Program-made: the position numbers and the translations under genes
DNA from: Kitasatospora papulosa
GTDB taxonomy: Bacteria > Actinomycetota > Actinomycetes > Streptomycetales > Streptomycetaceae
Assembly: GCF_000717245.1 (NCBI RefSeq)
Contig: NZ_JNYQ01000005.1
Location: forward strand, 248,001 to 312,000
Reading direction: 5' to 3'
Length of the DNA stretch: 64,000 nt
Shown here: positions 41,591 to 52,509 of the stretch, piece after piece
How the letters are laid out: each line of letters opens with the position of its first letter
Position numbering within the stretch: position 1 is the first letter of the stretch
The notes under the pieces: generated by a model
Told to the model about the DNA's origin: nothing
The model's database searches: none
Seen by the model: the letters and a program-made list of their open reading frames with translations, nothing else

Positions 41591-42951
41591 CGACGCAACC
41601 GACGGGCACCCCGGTCACCGCGACGTACTGGATGTCGCACGCCTGGCTCGGCACCCATGTCGAGCCGGGTGTGCTCCTGGAGGTGTCCGGGGGGCGCGTC
41701 GCCGGCGTCCGGACGGGCGTCGACACGCCGCCGCCCGGTGCCACCGCGCTGCACGGACTGACCGTCCCGGGACTGGCCAACACCCACTCGCACGCCTTCC
41801 ACCGGGCGCTGCGCTCCACCGTCCAGGTCGGCTCCGGCACCTTCTGGACGTGGCGCGAGACGATGTACCGGACGGCTTCGCGGCTCACCCCCGACACCTA
41901 CTACGACCTGGCCCGGGCCACGTACGCCGAGATGGCGCTGGCGGGGATCACCGCGGTCGGCGAGTTCCACTATCTGCACCACTCGCCGGGCGGCACGCCC
42001 TACGACAACCCGAACGCCATGGGCGAGGCGCTCATCGCCGCGGCGGCCGAGGCCGGCATCCGGATCACCCTGCTCGACACCGCCTACCTCGCCGCCGGGT
42101 TCGGGGAGAAACCCAACCGGCACCAGACGCGCTTCTCCGACGGCACCGCCGACGCCTGGGCCGAGCGTGCCTCCCTCCTCCAGGGCGACGACGACCTGGT
42201 GGTGATCGGCGCCGCGATCCACTCCGTACGGGCCGTTCCGGCGGAGCAGCTCGCCACCGTCGCCCGGTGGGCCCGGGAGCGGAGTGTCCCGCTGCACGTC
42301 CACCTCTCCGAGCAGACGGCGGAGAACGACGCCTGCCTGGCTGCCCACGGCCGCACCCCCACACGGCTCCTCGCCGACCACGGGGTCCTCGGCCCGGCCA
42401 CCACCGGCATCCACAACACACACCTCACCCCGGAGGACATCGAACTGCTCGGCGCGTCCCGGACCGGCACCTGCATGTGCCCCACGACGGAACGCGACCT
42501 CGCCGACGGCATCGGCCCTGCCGAAGCCCTTCAGCGGGCGGGTTCCCCCCTCTCGCTGGGCAGCGACAGCCACGCCGTGATCGACCTCTTCGAGGAGGCC
42601 CGGGCCATGGAGCTCAACGAACGCCTGCGCACCCATGTACGCGGTCACTGGACGGCGTCCGCCCTGCTCAGGGCCGCCTCCGCCGACGGGCACGCCGCCC
42701 TCGGCCGCCCGGACGGGGGGACGCTGGAACCGGGGGCGCCCGCCGATCTCACGACCGTCGCCCTGGACTCCGTCAGGACGGCCGGGCCGGTGCCGCGGCT
42801 GGGAGCCGAAGCGGCCGTGTTCGCCGCCACGGCCGCCGACGTGCGGCACACCGTGGTGGCCGGACGCCACATCGTGCGGGACGGACGGCACACCCGGATC
42901 GAGGACGTGCCCGGAGCACTCGCCTCGGCCGTCGCCGCCCTGCACCGCTGA
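41581..42951 (+). CDS. hutF: Formimidoylglutamate deiminase
   Basis: Zinc-dependent amidohydrolase converting N-formimidoyl-L-glutamate to N-formyl-L-glutamate and ammonia. The metal motif is NTHSHAFHRALR; VHLSEQTAENDAC with its His, NTHLTPEDIELL and LGSDSHAVIDLFEEAR supply the other His and the Asp ligand. Length 456 fits HutF. GTG 41581 overlaps the M20 stop by ten bases and has AAGG upstream. With hutF present, the route needs an N-formylglutamate amidohydrolase, for which the M20 gene is the candidate. Confidence 0.93.
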   Translation: MQLTTQPTGTPVTATYWMSHAWLGTHVEPGVLLEVSGGRVAGVRTGVDTPPPGATALHGLTVPGLANTHSHAFHRALRSTVQVGSGTFWTWRETMYRTASRLTPDTYYDLARATYAEMALAGITAVGEFHYLHHSPGGTPYDNPNAMGEALIAAAAEAGIRITLLDTAYLAAGFGEKPNRHQTRFSDGTADAWAERASLLQGDDDLVVIGAAIHSVRAVPAEQLATVARWARERSVPLHVHLSEQTAENDACLAAHGRTPTRLLADHGVLGPATTGIHNTHLTPEDIELLGASRTGTCMCPTTERDLADGIGPAEALQRAGSPLSLGSDSHAVIDLFEEARAMELNERLRTHVRGHWTASALLRAASADGHAALGRPDGGTLEPGAPADLTTVALDSVRTAGPVPRLGAEAAVFAATAADVRHTVVAGRHIVRDGRHTRIEDVPGALASAVAALHR

Positions 42952-43076
42952 CCACCCGGCCGGCCCGCCCGACGACCGACCGGGCGAGCCGCGCACCGGA
43001 TGTCCGCCCGGGCCGACGAACCCGGCCGACCACCCCGGCAGCCCAGCCGGGCGAACCCGAAGAGAGCTGTGTCCGG

Positions 43077-44258
43077 ATGACGACGACCACCACGACCGCC
43101 CTCACCCACATCGCGAACCTGGTCACCAACGACCCCTCCCTCGGCGACGGGACCCCCCTGGGCCTGATCCGGGACGCGGCCGTCGTCATCGACGGCGACC
43201 GTGTCGTGTGGACCGGTGAGTCGAGCAGGGCACCCGCCACCGACAACGCCGTCGACGCGGGTGGCCGTGCGGTGGTCCCCGGTTTCGTGGACTCCCACTC
43301 CCACCTCGTGTTCGCGGGCGACCGGACCGCCGAGTTCAACGCCCGCATGTCCGGGCGCCCCTACTCGGCGGGCGGCATCCGCACGACCGTGGCGGCCACC
43401 CGCGCCGCCTCCGACGACGAGCTCTCCGCGAACGTCGCGCGCTACCTGGGCGAGGCGCTCCGGCAGGGCACCACCACCTTCGAGACCAAGTCCGGCTACG
43501 GCCTCACCGTCGAGGACGAGGCGCGAGCCCTGCGCATCGCCGCCCGCCACACCGACGAGGTCACCTTCCTCGGCGCCCACATCGTGTCCCCCGACTACGC
43601 CGACGACCCCGCCGGCTACGTCGACCTCGTGACCGGGCCCATGCTGGACGCCTGCGCGCCGCACGCCCGCTGGATCGACGTCTTCTGCGAGCGGGGCGCC
43701 TTCGACGAGGACCAGGCGCGCACGATCCTCACCGCCGGCCTGGCCAAGGGCCTGCACCCCCGCGTCCACGCCAACCAGCTCGGCCACGGCCCCGGCGTAC
43801 GTCTCGCCGTCGAGCTGGACGCCGCGTCCGCCGACCACTGCACCCACCTCGACGACGCCGACCTCGACGCCCTCGGCCAGGGCTCCACCGTCGCCACCCT
43901 GCTGCCCGGCGCAGAGTTCTCCACCCGCGCGGCCTGGCCCGACGCCCGCCGCATCCTCGGCGCGGGTGCCACGGTCGCGCTGTCCACGGACTGCAACCCG
44001 GGCTCGTCGTTCACCTCCTCCATGCCGTTCTGCGTCGCCCTCGCCGTACGGGACATGGGCATGACCCCGGACGAGGCGATCTGGTCCGCCACCGCCGGAG
44101 GCGCCGCCGCGCTGCGCCGCACCGACATCGGCCGCATCACCCCCGGCGCACGCGCCGACCTGGTGCTCCTCGACGCGCCGAGCCACGTCCACCTCGCCTA
44201 CCGGCCGGGAGTCCCGCTGGTCCGTGCGGTGTGGCGTGCGGGGGCGCGGGTCGTGTGA
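43077..44258 (+). CDS. hutI: Imidazolonepropionase
   Basis: Hydrolyses 4-imidazolone-5-propionate to formimidoylglutamate. Metal-dependent amidohydrolase fold: VDSHSHLVFAGDR (His-x-His metal pair), ETKSGYGL, VHANQLGHGPG (His), DHCTHLDD (His) and LSTDCNPGSS (catalytic Asp). ATG 43077 starts MTTTTTTALTHI and gives 393 residues, close to HutI; a much longer frame upstream is an artefact of the hutF coding region. It follows hutF by 125 bases on the same strand. It is the last intact gene before the decayed region. Confidence 0.95.
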   Translation: MTTTTTTALTHIANLVTNDPSLGDGTPLGLIRDAAVVIDGDRVVWTGESSRAPATDNAVDAGGRAVVPGFVDSHSHLVFAGDRTAEFNARMSGRPYSAGGIRTTVAATRAASDDELSANVARYLGEALRQGTTTFETKSGYGLTVEDEARALRIAARHTDEVTFLGAHIVSPDYADDPAGYVDLVTGPMLDACAPHARWIDVFCERGAFDEDQARTILTAGLAKGLHPRVHANQLGHGPGVRLAVELDAASADHCTHLDDADLDALGQGSTVATLLPGAEFSTRAAWPDARRILGAGATVALSTDCNPGSSFTSSMPFCVALAVRDMGMTPDEAIWSATAGGAAALRRTDIGRITPGARADLVLLDAPSHVHLAYRPGVPLVRAVWRAGARVV

Positions 44259-44295
44259 CGGGTGCGCAGGGCAGGCGAGAGAGAGGTGTGATCCC

Positions 44296-44516
44296 GCGAC
44301 GGCTACGACAGCTACGAGAAGGCGCTGCGTGCCGGATCGCCGAAGTTCCTCAGGACGACCCTGGCCAAGGAGCGCAAGCTCGGCCGCGAGGCCGGTGAGG
44401 TGTGCGGTTCGTCCTCGACGAGCGTGACCCGGAGGCGCTGCGGACCCTGATGGGGTGGAAGTCCGCCCAGTACCGCAGGACCGGCCGCGGCGACCGCTTC
44501 GCCAAGCCGTGGATCC
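44296..44516 (+). pseudogene. GNAT/BioF2-type acetyltransferase fragment
   Basis: Fragment of a GNAT-family (CelD/BioF2-like) acetyltransferase. The first part reads YEKALRAGSPKFLRTTLAKE in one frame up to about 44400; the continuation RFVLDERDPEALRTLMGWKS resumes in another frame, so there is a frameshift at about 44401. Homology then ends at about 44517, where DNA antisense to the aminotransferase remnant starts. No start codon or full domain remains. The gene is a relic of a lost cell-surface polysaccharide locus. Confidence 0.7.
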
Positions 44517-45268
44517 GTGGCCAGCGAGGGCGTGGCGCCCAGGGCGTGCTCCAGTTCCCCGGGGCGCAGCGGCATCCGGATCTCCTCCCGTTCCTGGAGG
44601 CCGAGGAGGCGCAGGGTCCACCAGGCCGCCGGGGCCGGCCGCAGCCCGCGTACGGCCGACTCGGCGTACGGGCTTACGGCGTAGGCGAGTTCGGCGGTGA
44701 GGCGGGCCGGGTCGAGCAGCGTGTCCCGGGCCCGCTCCAGCGGGGCGCGCCGGGCCGGGTCCGCGACGGAAGCCTCCGGCCTTCGCACCGACGTGTTTGG
44801 AGAGGCTGAAGACGGCGGCGTCCCCGAACGAGCCGACCGGGTCGCCGTCGGTGACGCTGCCGATGGCGTGTGCGGCGTCCTCGATCAGCGGGATGCCGAG
44901 CCGGTCGCAGCGTTCGCGCAGCCGCAGGGCCGGGTCGGGGTTTCCGTACAGACTGGTGGTGAGGCCGGCGCGGAGGCCGTTCCACACGGAGTCGGGCACG
45001 GCGTCCACGTCGTCGAACCGTCGGCTGCGGACCGCGGGGCCTGGACGGGGCGCAGACCGGCGGCGAGGACGACGAAGAGGATGACGTCGTCGTTGACCGG
45101 GGACATCAGGATCTTCCCGCCGGGTTCGCACCCGTGGCGCAGTGCCACGTAGAGGCCGAGCCGGCAGGACGGGACGTACAGGCACTCCCGGCCGAGCCGG
45201 GCGCGCATCGCCGTCTCCAGCGCTTCCGTCACGGCACGGTCCGCAGGACCGTTCTCCCCATGAACCAT
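44517..45268 (-). pseudogene. DegT/DnrJ/EryC1/StrS-type aminotransferase remnant, frameshifted
   Basis: Begins at ATG 45268 (MVHGENGPADRAV, GGGGGGAA upstream). Family-like sequence appears in three frames: LYVPSCRLGLYVALRHG and ILMSPVNDDVILFVVLAAGL first; then from about 45020 PDSVWNGLRAGLTTSLYGNP, IPLIEDAAHAIGS and VFSLSKHVGAK with the PLP Lys; then from about 44790 DPARRAPLERARDTLLD to LEHALGATPSL. At least two frameshifts and loss of the 3' end (at about 44517) make it non-functional. A PLP-dependent sugar aminotransferase was the likely ancestor. Confidence 0.75.
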
Positions 45269-45324
45269 GTGTTCCCCCCAGAAACCCGCCCAATGTGACC
45301 CAGTCCGTGGCGCTTCGTCAACAA

Positions 45325-45366
45325 TGCGGAAGGACCCGCCCGTTGTCCTGGGCAGGTCCTTCCGCA
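45325..45366. terminator. Terminator beside the sigma-factor gene
   Basis: Arms TGCGGAAGGACCcGCCC and GGGCaGGTCCTTCCGCA pair over 16 positions with one mismatch around an 8-base loop, 32 bases beyond the sigma-factor stop codon. Confidence 0.85.
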
Positions 45367-45397
45367 AGGCGTACCGGGGGGTTCCGGTGAGGCCGGG

Positions 45398-46378
45398 TCA
45401 CTCCTCCACGGTCAGGCCCTTCCTGAGCTTGACCAGGGTCCGGGAGAGCAGCCGGGACACGTGCATCTGGGAGATGCCGAGCTCCTCGCCGATCTCGGAC
45501 TGCGTCATGTTGGAGACGAACCGCATCGAGAGGATCGTGCGGTCACGCAGGGGGAGCGAGGCGATGAGCGGCTTGAGGGACTCGATGTACTCGATGCCTT
45601 CGAGCCCGTTGTCCTCGTAGCCGAGACGGTCGGCGAGGGCGCCCTCGTTGCCGTCGCCGTGGTCGTCGGGCTTGGCGTCCAGCGAGCTCGCGGTGTACGC
45701 GTTGCTCGCGGCCATGCCCTCGACGACCTCGTCCCTGCTGAGGCCGAGACGGTCGGCGAGTTCGGCGACGGTGGGCGCGCGGTCCAGTTGCTGGGACAGC
45801 TCGTCGCCCGCCTTGGCCAGGTCCAGACGCAGCTCCTGGAGCCGGCGCGGGACGCGCACGGACCAGCTGGTGTCACGGAAGAAGCGCTTGATCTCGCCGA
45901 CGATGGTCGGCATCGCGAACGTCGGGAACTCCACGCCGCGGCTGAGCTCGAAGCGGTCGATCGCCTTGATCAGGCCGATGGTGCCGACCTGGACGATGTC
46001 CTCCATCGGCTCGCTGCGGGTGCGGAAGCGGGAGGCGGCGAACTTGACGAGGGCCAGGTTCAGCTCGACGAGGGTGTTGCGGACGTACGCGTACTCGTGG
46101 GTGCCCTCCTCGAGGGCTTCGAGCCGCGTGAAGAGCGTCTTCGACAGGGCCCTGGCGTCCACCGCGCCGATTTCGGCGTAGTGCGGGATGTCGGGAAGCC
46201 CTTCGAGGCCCTCGAACTCCTCGACCGGGAGGTGGTCGTCGGCGTCCGGGGCGGTGGTGCGGGTGCTGGTGCGCGGGCCGGGTACGGCGCTCGCGGCAGC
46301 GGAGTCGGAATCGGTCGGTCCCTGAGGACATGCCGACGTCGCGAGGTGGGTACGCGATACGTCGAGCCGGGGTGACAT
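45398..46378 (-). CDS. SigB/SigF-family alternative sigma factor
   Basis: RNA polymerase sigma factor of the SigB/F/G family used in stress and development. Region 2 is NLALVKFAASRF, MEDIVQVGTIGLIKAIDRFE and EFPTFAMPTIVGEIKRFFRD; region 3 APTVAELADRLGLSRDEVVEGM; region 4 MTQSEIGEELGISQMHVSRLLSRTLVKLRK. ATG 46378 has GGAGGAGAACC just upstream; about 40 N-terminal residues are variable. An anti-sigma antagonist and an anti-sigma kinase are divergently encoded nearby, so activity is set by partner switching. Position and partners resemble S. coelicolor sigI, which is my best guess. Confidence 0.93.
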   Translation of the reverse strand: MSPRLDVSRTHLATSACPQGPTDSDSAAASAVPGPRTSTRTTAPDADDHLPVEEFEGLEGLPDIPHYAEIGAVDARALSKTLFTRLEALEEGTHEYAYVRNTLVELNLALVKFAASRFRTRSEPMEDIVQVGTIGLIKAIDRFELSRGVEFPTFAMPTIVGEIKRFFRDTSWSVRVPRRLQELRLDLAKAGDELSQQLDRAPTVAELADRLGLSRDEVVEGMAASNAYTASSLDAKPDDHGDGNEGALADRLGYEDNGLEGIEYIESLKPLIASLPLRDRTILSMRFVSNMTQSEIGEELGISQMHVSRLLSRTLVKLRKGLTVEE

Positions 46379-46491
46379 GGTTCTCCTCCATCGTTCTCGG
46401 CATATGGCTGCCGATGCCCATACGTGTTCCTGCGGTGAAGCGGCGCCTCCGAAGCCGATCGAGATTCCTGGTGGTGATGTCCCCTCTACCC

Positions 46492-46517
46492 TTACCCGGT
46501 TCCAGCCACGAGTTACA
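46492..46517 (-). promoter_or_regulatory. Candidate SigB-type promoter of the sigma-factor gene
   Basis: On the minus strand GGGTAA (46497-46492) resembles the -10 of SigB/F-type promoters, with GTAA (46517-46514) 16 bases upstream as a poor -35 (consensus GTTT). It would give autoregulation. No gene lies in 46379-46669. Confidence 0.3.
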
Positions 46518-46669
46518 AGCGCCAAATCCGCCTGAATGTCCGCTTTGTGGAGTTCTCCGACTACCGTGTGGCGAGGGAAACGCGTAATGTTTCACGCACG
46601 TCGGGGGCAGCCACGATGAAGCCGCGCACACAGGGGCGCGGGTAGTGACGGACGGCGAAGAGGAACGGC

Positions 46670-47038
46670 ATGGACCGCGGGACGGTCGGCAGCGCGAACC
46701 GGGGTCGGCTACAGGTCGACGTCCGGACCGAGGGCCGAAGCGAAGTCGTGACACCGGTGGGTGAGCTCGATCACCACACCGCCGATCTGCTGCGCGAACC
46801 TCTGGAGAGCGCTGTCGAGCACGGGCGTACACGCCTGGTGGTGGACTGCTCGGGGCTCGACTTCTGCGACTCGACCGGGCTCAACGTGCTGCTCGGCGCC
46901 CGCCTGAAGGCGGAGGCGGCCGGCGGAGCGGTTCATCTGGCCGGAATGCAGCCCGTGGTGGCTCGCGTCTTCGAGATCACGGGGGCGGAGGCGGTCTTCA
47001 CCGTCCACGCCTCGCTCGAAGACGCTCTGGGCACCTGA
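46670..47038 (+). CDS. STAS-domain anti-sigma factor antagonist
   Basis: SpoIIAA/RsbV-type antagonist that binds the anti-sigma kinase when unphosphorylated. The 122-residue protein has LVVDCSGLDFCDSTGLNVLLGARL with the phosphorylatable Ser at residue 68, preceded by VTPVGELDHHTADLL, the STAS core strands. ATG 46670 follows GAAGAGGAACGG. It is divergent from the sigma factor, 291 bases away, and about 200 bases upstream of the HATPase gene. Together they form a partner-switch module. Confidence 0.93.
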   Translation: MDRGTVGSANRGRLQVDVRTEGRSEVVTPVGELDHHTADLLREPLESAVEHGRTRLVVDCSGLDFCDSTGLNVLLGARLKAEAAGGAVHLAGMQPVVARVFEITGAEAVFTVHASLEDALGT

Positions 47039-47239
47039 AAAGGCGCTTTCCATGCGTCCGTCCGGCACCAGGTGCACCGACTATCGCGCGCGTCACGCTG
47101 TTGGCGTAGCGGAAGTGGGTGTCGTCACCATTCGGCCGGGCAGGAGAGATCTCGTCGGGGTCATGAAGCCCGCACACTCTGTATCTGACCAATATCTGTT
47201 CGATGGCAACACACGGTGAATCGGTGAGGTGAAGCGCTG

Positions 47240-47731
47240 ATGAGCACCACCCGGCAGCATCCGCCGGGCGGCCTCGGCCGCGAGCCGGACGGCACGGGCC
47301 CCGCCTCTGCCGTGCCGTCCGACCGGCAGTGGCGCGCGCTCTCGCTGAGAGACGCCAGCGGCATCGTGCCGATGGCCCGCGACTTCGCCCGGTCCGCACT
47401 CCACGACTGGGGCTGGCTGCCCGCGTCCAGCGCCGACCGGCGCGCGGCCGCCGAGGACGTCCTGCTGGTCGTCTCCGAGCTCGTCACGAACGCCTGCCTG
47501 CACGCGGAGGGCCCTGAGGAGCTCCGTATCGGCTGCTCCCCCAAGAGCCTGCGGGTCGAGGTCGTCGACGGCGGCGCGGGACAGCCGGCGCCCCGCACCC
47601 CGCACCGCGCGGGGCGGCCCGGAGGGCACGGCATGTTCATCGTGCAGCGGCTCTGCCTCGACTGGGGCGTGTCGCGCACACCGGACCAGCCCGGCAAGAC
47701 GGTCTGGGCGGAGCTCGCGGCGCCGGCGTAA
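47240..47731 (+). CDS. HATPase_c anti-sigma kinase (RsbW/SpoIIAB type)
   Basis: A 163-residue serine-kinase-type anti-sigma factor. The N box reads VVSELVTNACLHAEG and the G-box PGGHGMFIVQRLCLDWGV. A variable N-terminal part of about 35 residues precedes the ATP fold. It would bind the sigma factor and phosphorylate the STAS protein. ATG 47240 follows GAGGTGAAG. Which of the many streptomycete sigma factors it controls is inferred from the adjacent sigma gene. Confidence 0.9.
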   Translation: MSTTRQHPPGGLGREPDGTGPASAVPSDRQWRALSLRDASGIVPMARDFARSALHDWGWLPASSADRRAAAEDVLLVVSELVTNACLHAEGPEELRIGCSPKSLRVEVVDGGAGQPAPRTPHRAGRPGGHGMFIVQRLCLDWGVSRTPDQPGKTVWAELAAPA

Positions 47732-47768
47732 CGGCCCGCCCCCGCTCCGCCAGGATCTCCCGTACGCG

Positions 47769-47812
47769 CACGGACGAGGCCCCGCACCGATCGGTGCGGG
47801 GCCTCGTCCGTG
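47769..47812. terminator. 44-bp perfect palindrome, bidirectional terminator
   Basis: Perfect palindrome without a loop: each half of 22 bases runs from CACGGACGAGG to the centre GA|TC. It lies between the convergent HATPase and POT genes, the position of a bidirectional terminator. Confidence 0.85.
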
Positions 47813-47826
47813 GGGGCGGGTCCGTG

Positions 47827-49317
<1,491 letters not shown>

Positions 49318-49807
49318 GGTCGATCCTTGCTGGTCGGGACGCGTTCGCCTCGTGAGCGGTACGCGCCCGGTGGGGGGTAGCCGGCACCGGTGCGGGAGCG
49401 CCCCACCCCTGACGCCTCGAGGGGATTCGATCCGGCCGCCCGATCCGAAGGGAGTGCGGGGGCGGACTCGTGGGACAGACCGCTCCGGGATCCACGCCCG
49501 GGGCGCGTCCTCGCGCTCCGGGCCCGGCCCACAGGTCATTCACTGGTCGGGGCCGGCGGGAACCGGCCCATACGCAAAAGTGACCCTTGGCGCGAAAAGC
49601 TGCCCAAAGGTCATTCAGCGGTGCAACAGGCGTCGAGCAACCATACGACACGACACGCGGGGATATGGAAGGACTTGAGAGATGGATCACAGGTCTACGT
49701 GGAACCACGGTCGCATATTCGAAGGAGGATGACCGATTCGTGGACCTGACCCGTAGGGCCTCACCAGTGCCTCACCCCGGCGGGCCTGCGCGGACTACCA
49801 TCACTGC
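49318..49807. other. Divergent region between POT and response-regulator genes, with direct repeat
   Basis: 490 bases without a gene. A nearly identical 18-base element occurs twice: 49525-49542 and 49600-49617 (core AGGTCATTCA), 75 bases apart, with three differences. It may be part of the POT promoter or a regulator binding site. Confidence 0.5.
49796..49801 (+). promoter_or_regulatory. -10 hexamer directly before the response-regulator start
   Basis: TACCAT lies 6 bases before ATG 49808, and no Shine-Dalgarno is seen, so the transcript is probably leaderless. No clear -35. Confidence 0.45.
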
Positions 49808-50485
<678 letters not shown>

Positions 50486-50499
50486 CGTACAGAACACTC

Positions 50500-51768
50500 A
50501 TGCGCCGCCGACTGATCAACTCCACGCTCGCCGTGGTGCTCGTCGTGATCGCCGTCTTCGGCGTCTCCCTCGTCATCGTCGAGACCCGCACCATCAGCAA
50601 CAGCGCCCAGGAGAGCGTGGACGCGGAGGCCTTCCGGCTGATCAGCGTCGTCGAGAGCCGGCTGCTCGGCGCCGAGCGGATCACCCCGCAGGTCCTCGCC
50701 GAGCAGGTGGACCCCAGCCGCTACGCCCGCGTCGAGATCCCGGGGCGGTCCCCGATCGAGGTCGGCGAGCGCCCCGCGGACGGCGACTCGATCCGCAGCA
50801 CGGAGACGGGGGAGCAGGGCGAGAAGGTCACCGTCGAGGAGTCCCGCTCCACCGTGACCCGGGAGGTCGGCCGCACCCTGCTGATCATCGGAGCGGTGGC
50901 CCTGCTCGCCATCATCTCCGCCGTACTCCTCGCCGTGCGCCAGGCGGACCGGCTGACCTCCCCGCTCACCGACCTCGCCGAGACGGCCGAGCGCCTCGGA
51001 TCGGGCGACCCGCGGCCCAGGCACAAGCGGTACGGGGTGGCGGAGCTGGACCGGGTCGCCGACGTCCTGGACTCCTCCGCCGAACGGATCGCCCGGATGC
51101 TGACGGCGGAGCGGCGCCTCGCCGCGGACGCCTCGCACCAGCTCCGTACGCCGCTGACGGCCCTCTCCATGCGGATCGAGGAGATCTCGGTCACCGACGA
51201 CCCCGACACGGTGAAGGAGGAGGCGAACATCGCGCTCACCCAGGTCGAGCGGCTCACCGACGTGGTGCAGCGGCTGCTGACCAACGCCCGTGACCCGCGT
51301 ACCGGCTCGGCCGTCGTGTTCGACCTCGACGAGATCGTCAAGCAGCAGATCGAGGAGTGGCGCCCGGCCTACCGCAGCGCGGGCCGCGCCGTCGTCTGCT
51401 CCGGCAAGCACGGACTGGAGGCCGTCGGGACGCCCGGCGCCGTCGCCCAGGTGCTCGCCGCCCTGATCGAGAACTCGCTGATGCACGGCGGTGGCACGGT
51501 CGCGCTGCGCACCCGCGTCACCGGCAACCAGGTCGTCGTCGAGGTCACGGACGAGGGCCCCGGTGTCCCCGCCGACCTCGGGGCGCGGATCTTCGAGCGC
51601 ACCATCAGCGGCCGGAACTCCACCGGAATCGGCCTGGCGGTGGCCCGGGACCTCGCGGAGGCCGACGGGGGCCGGCTGGAACTGCTCCAGCAGCAGCCCC
51701 CGGTCTTCGCCCTCTTCCTCAGCAGGGTCGTGCCGAGCCGCAAGGAGTACGTGCGCCCGGTGCGCTGA
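50500..51768 (+). CDS. Two-component sensor histidine kinase
   Basis: A 422-residue kinase with two membrane segments (about 7-26 and 126-146), an extracytoplasmic domain of about 100 residues, HAMP linker (VRQADRLTSPLTDLAETAERL), H box with the phospho-His at residue 213 (DASHQLRTPLTAL), N box VLAALIENSLMHG, G boxes VTDEGPGVPADLG and GIGLAVARDLAEADGG. It is translated 14 bases after its response regulator. The sensor domain is unrecognised, so the ligand cannot be named. Confidence 0.95.
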   Translation: MRRRLINSTLAVVLVVIAVFGVSLVIVETRTISNSAQESVDAEAFRLISVVESRLLGAERITPQVLAEQVDPSRYARVEIPGRSPIEVGERPADGDSIRSTETGEQGEKVTVEESRSTVTREVGRTLLIIGAVALLAIISAVLLAVRQADRLTSPLTDLAETAERLGSGDPRPRHKRYGVAELDRVADVLDSSAERIARMLTAERRLAADASHQLRTPLTALSMRIEEISVTDDPDTVKEEANIALTQVERLTDVVQRLLTNARDPRTGSAVVFDLDEIVKQQIEEWRPAYRSAGRAVVCSGKHGLEAVGTPGAVAQVLAALIENSLMHGGGTVALRTRVTGNQVVVEVTDEGPGVPADLGARIFERTISGRNSTGIGLAVARDLAEADGGRLELLQQQPPVFALFLSRVVPSRKEYVRPVR

Positions 51769-51792
51769 GCACGCGGGACGCCGCCGCCGTCG

Positions 51793-52311
51793 TCAGTGGG
51801 CCACCGGGCCGGGTGCTACCTCGTCGGAGGGTCGTCGCTGCTCCAGAAATCGCTCCGCGTCGAGCACGGCCTCCTCGGCGGGCAGCGCCCTGAACACCCA
51901 GGTGCGGTAGGACCAGAAGCGGAACAGCGTGGCGATGCCGATGCCGAGGATCTTGAACATGTTGCTCTGGACCGGGCTGTTCCACCCGAAGCCGTACGTC
52001 GCCACGTAGAGCACGCCCGTCTCGATCACCGCACCGACGGCGCTGAACAGCAGGAACAGCGTCAGCTCCCGGGTCCGGCCGGTCTTGTCGCGGTCCCGGT
52101 AGGTCCAGTAGCGGAAGCCGACGTAGTTGAAGAGGATGGCGACGACCGTCCCCATCAGCCCGGCCCGCACCACCGGGATCTCCGTGGTGCGCCAGATCAG
52201 GTTGGAGACGGCGATGTTGACGACCAGCCCGAGTGCGCCGACCGCGCCGAACTTGGCGACCTCCCGTGCCAGCAGATCAAGCCGGGCCCGCAGTGCGCCC
52301 CGTTCGCTCAT
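51793..52311 (-). CDS. GtrA-family membrane protein
   Basis: A 172-residue protein with four membrane helices (FGAVGALGLVVNIAVSNLIW, GLMGTVVAILFNYVGFRYW, LTLFLLFSAVGAVIETGVLY, MFKILGIGIATLFRFWSYR); the FNYVGFRYWTYR motif is characteristic. GtrA proteins act in translocation of lipid-linked sugars for cell-envelope glycans. A charged C-terminal tail follows. ATG 52311 is the natural start. It is convergent with the histidine kinase, 24 bases apart. Confidence 0.92.
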   Translation of the reverse strand: MSERGALRARLDLLAREVAKFGAVGALGLVVNIAVSNLIWRTTEIPVVRAGLMGTVVAILFNYVGFRYWTYRDRDKTGRTRELTLFLLFSAVGAVIETGVLYVATYGFGWNSPVQSNMFKILGIGIATLFRFWSYRTWVFRALPAEEAVLDAERFLEQRRPSDEVAPGPVAH

Positions 52312-52496
52312 GGTGATCGCTCAGCCCCGTCCATTGGTTGCGTCAACCCGGCCATGCTAACCAGCCCTCCCGTGTGATGCCTGTGAGCCGGGAGGACCGC
52401 CCGACGGGGCTCCTTCCCGGGAGCCGGAGCGGGCCCGGCGGGGGAGGGCGAGGGTACCTGGCGGGAGAGGGTGAGGGGGACCTTCCGCACGCCCGA

Positions 52497-52502
52497 TACC
52501 CT
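52497..52502 (+). promoter_or_regulatory. -10 hexamer of a probable leaderless purK transcript
   Basis: TACCCT is 7 bases before GTG 52510, with no Shine-Dalgarno between. Confidence 0.4.
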
Positions 52503-52509
52503 GGTACGC

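Noticed and set aside
44312..44788. Reading the 158-codon minus-strand frame as an intact gene
   Set aside because: It is only the C-terminal third of a DegT/DnrJ-type aminotransferase; the N-terminal parts lie in two other frames, and its last 60 codons are antisense to the acetyltransferase fragment.
42645..45293. Long minus-strand open frame (882 codons) opposite hutF/hutI
   Set aside because: Most of it mirrors the hutI and hutF coding sequence and has no family motifs; only its 5' section (about 44790-45020) is part of the aminotransferase remnant.
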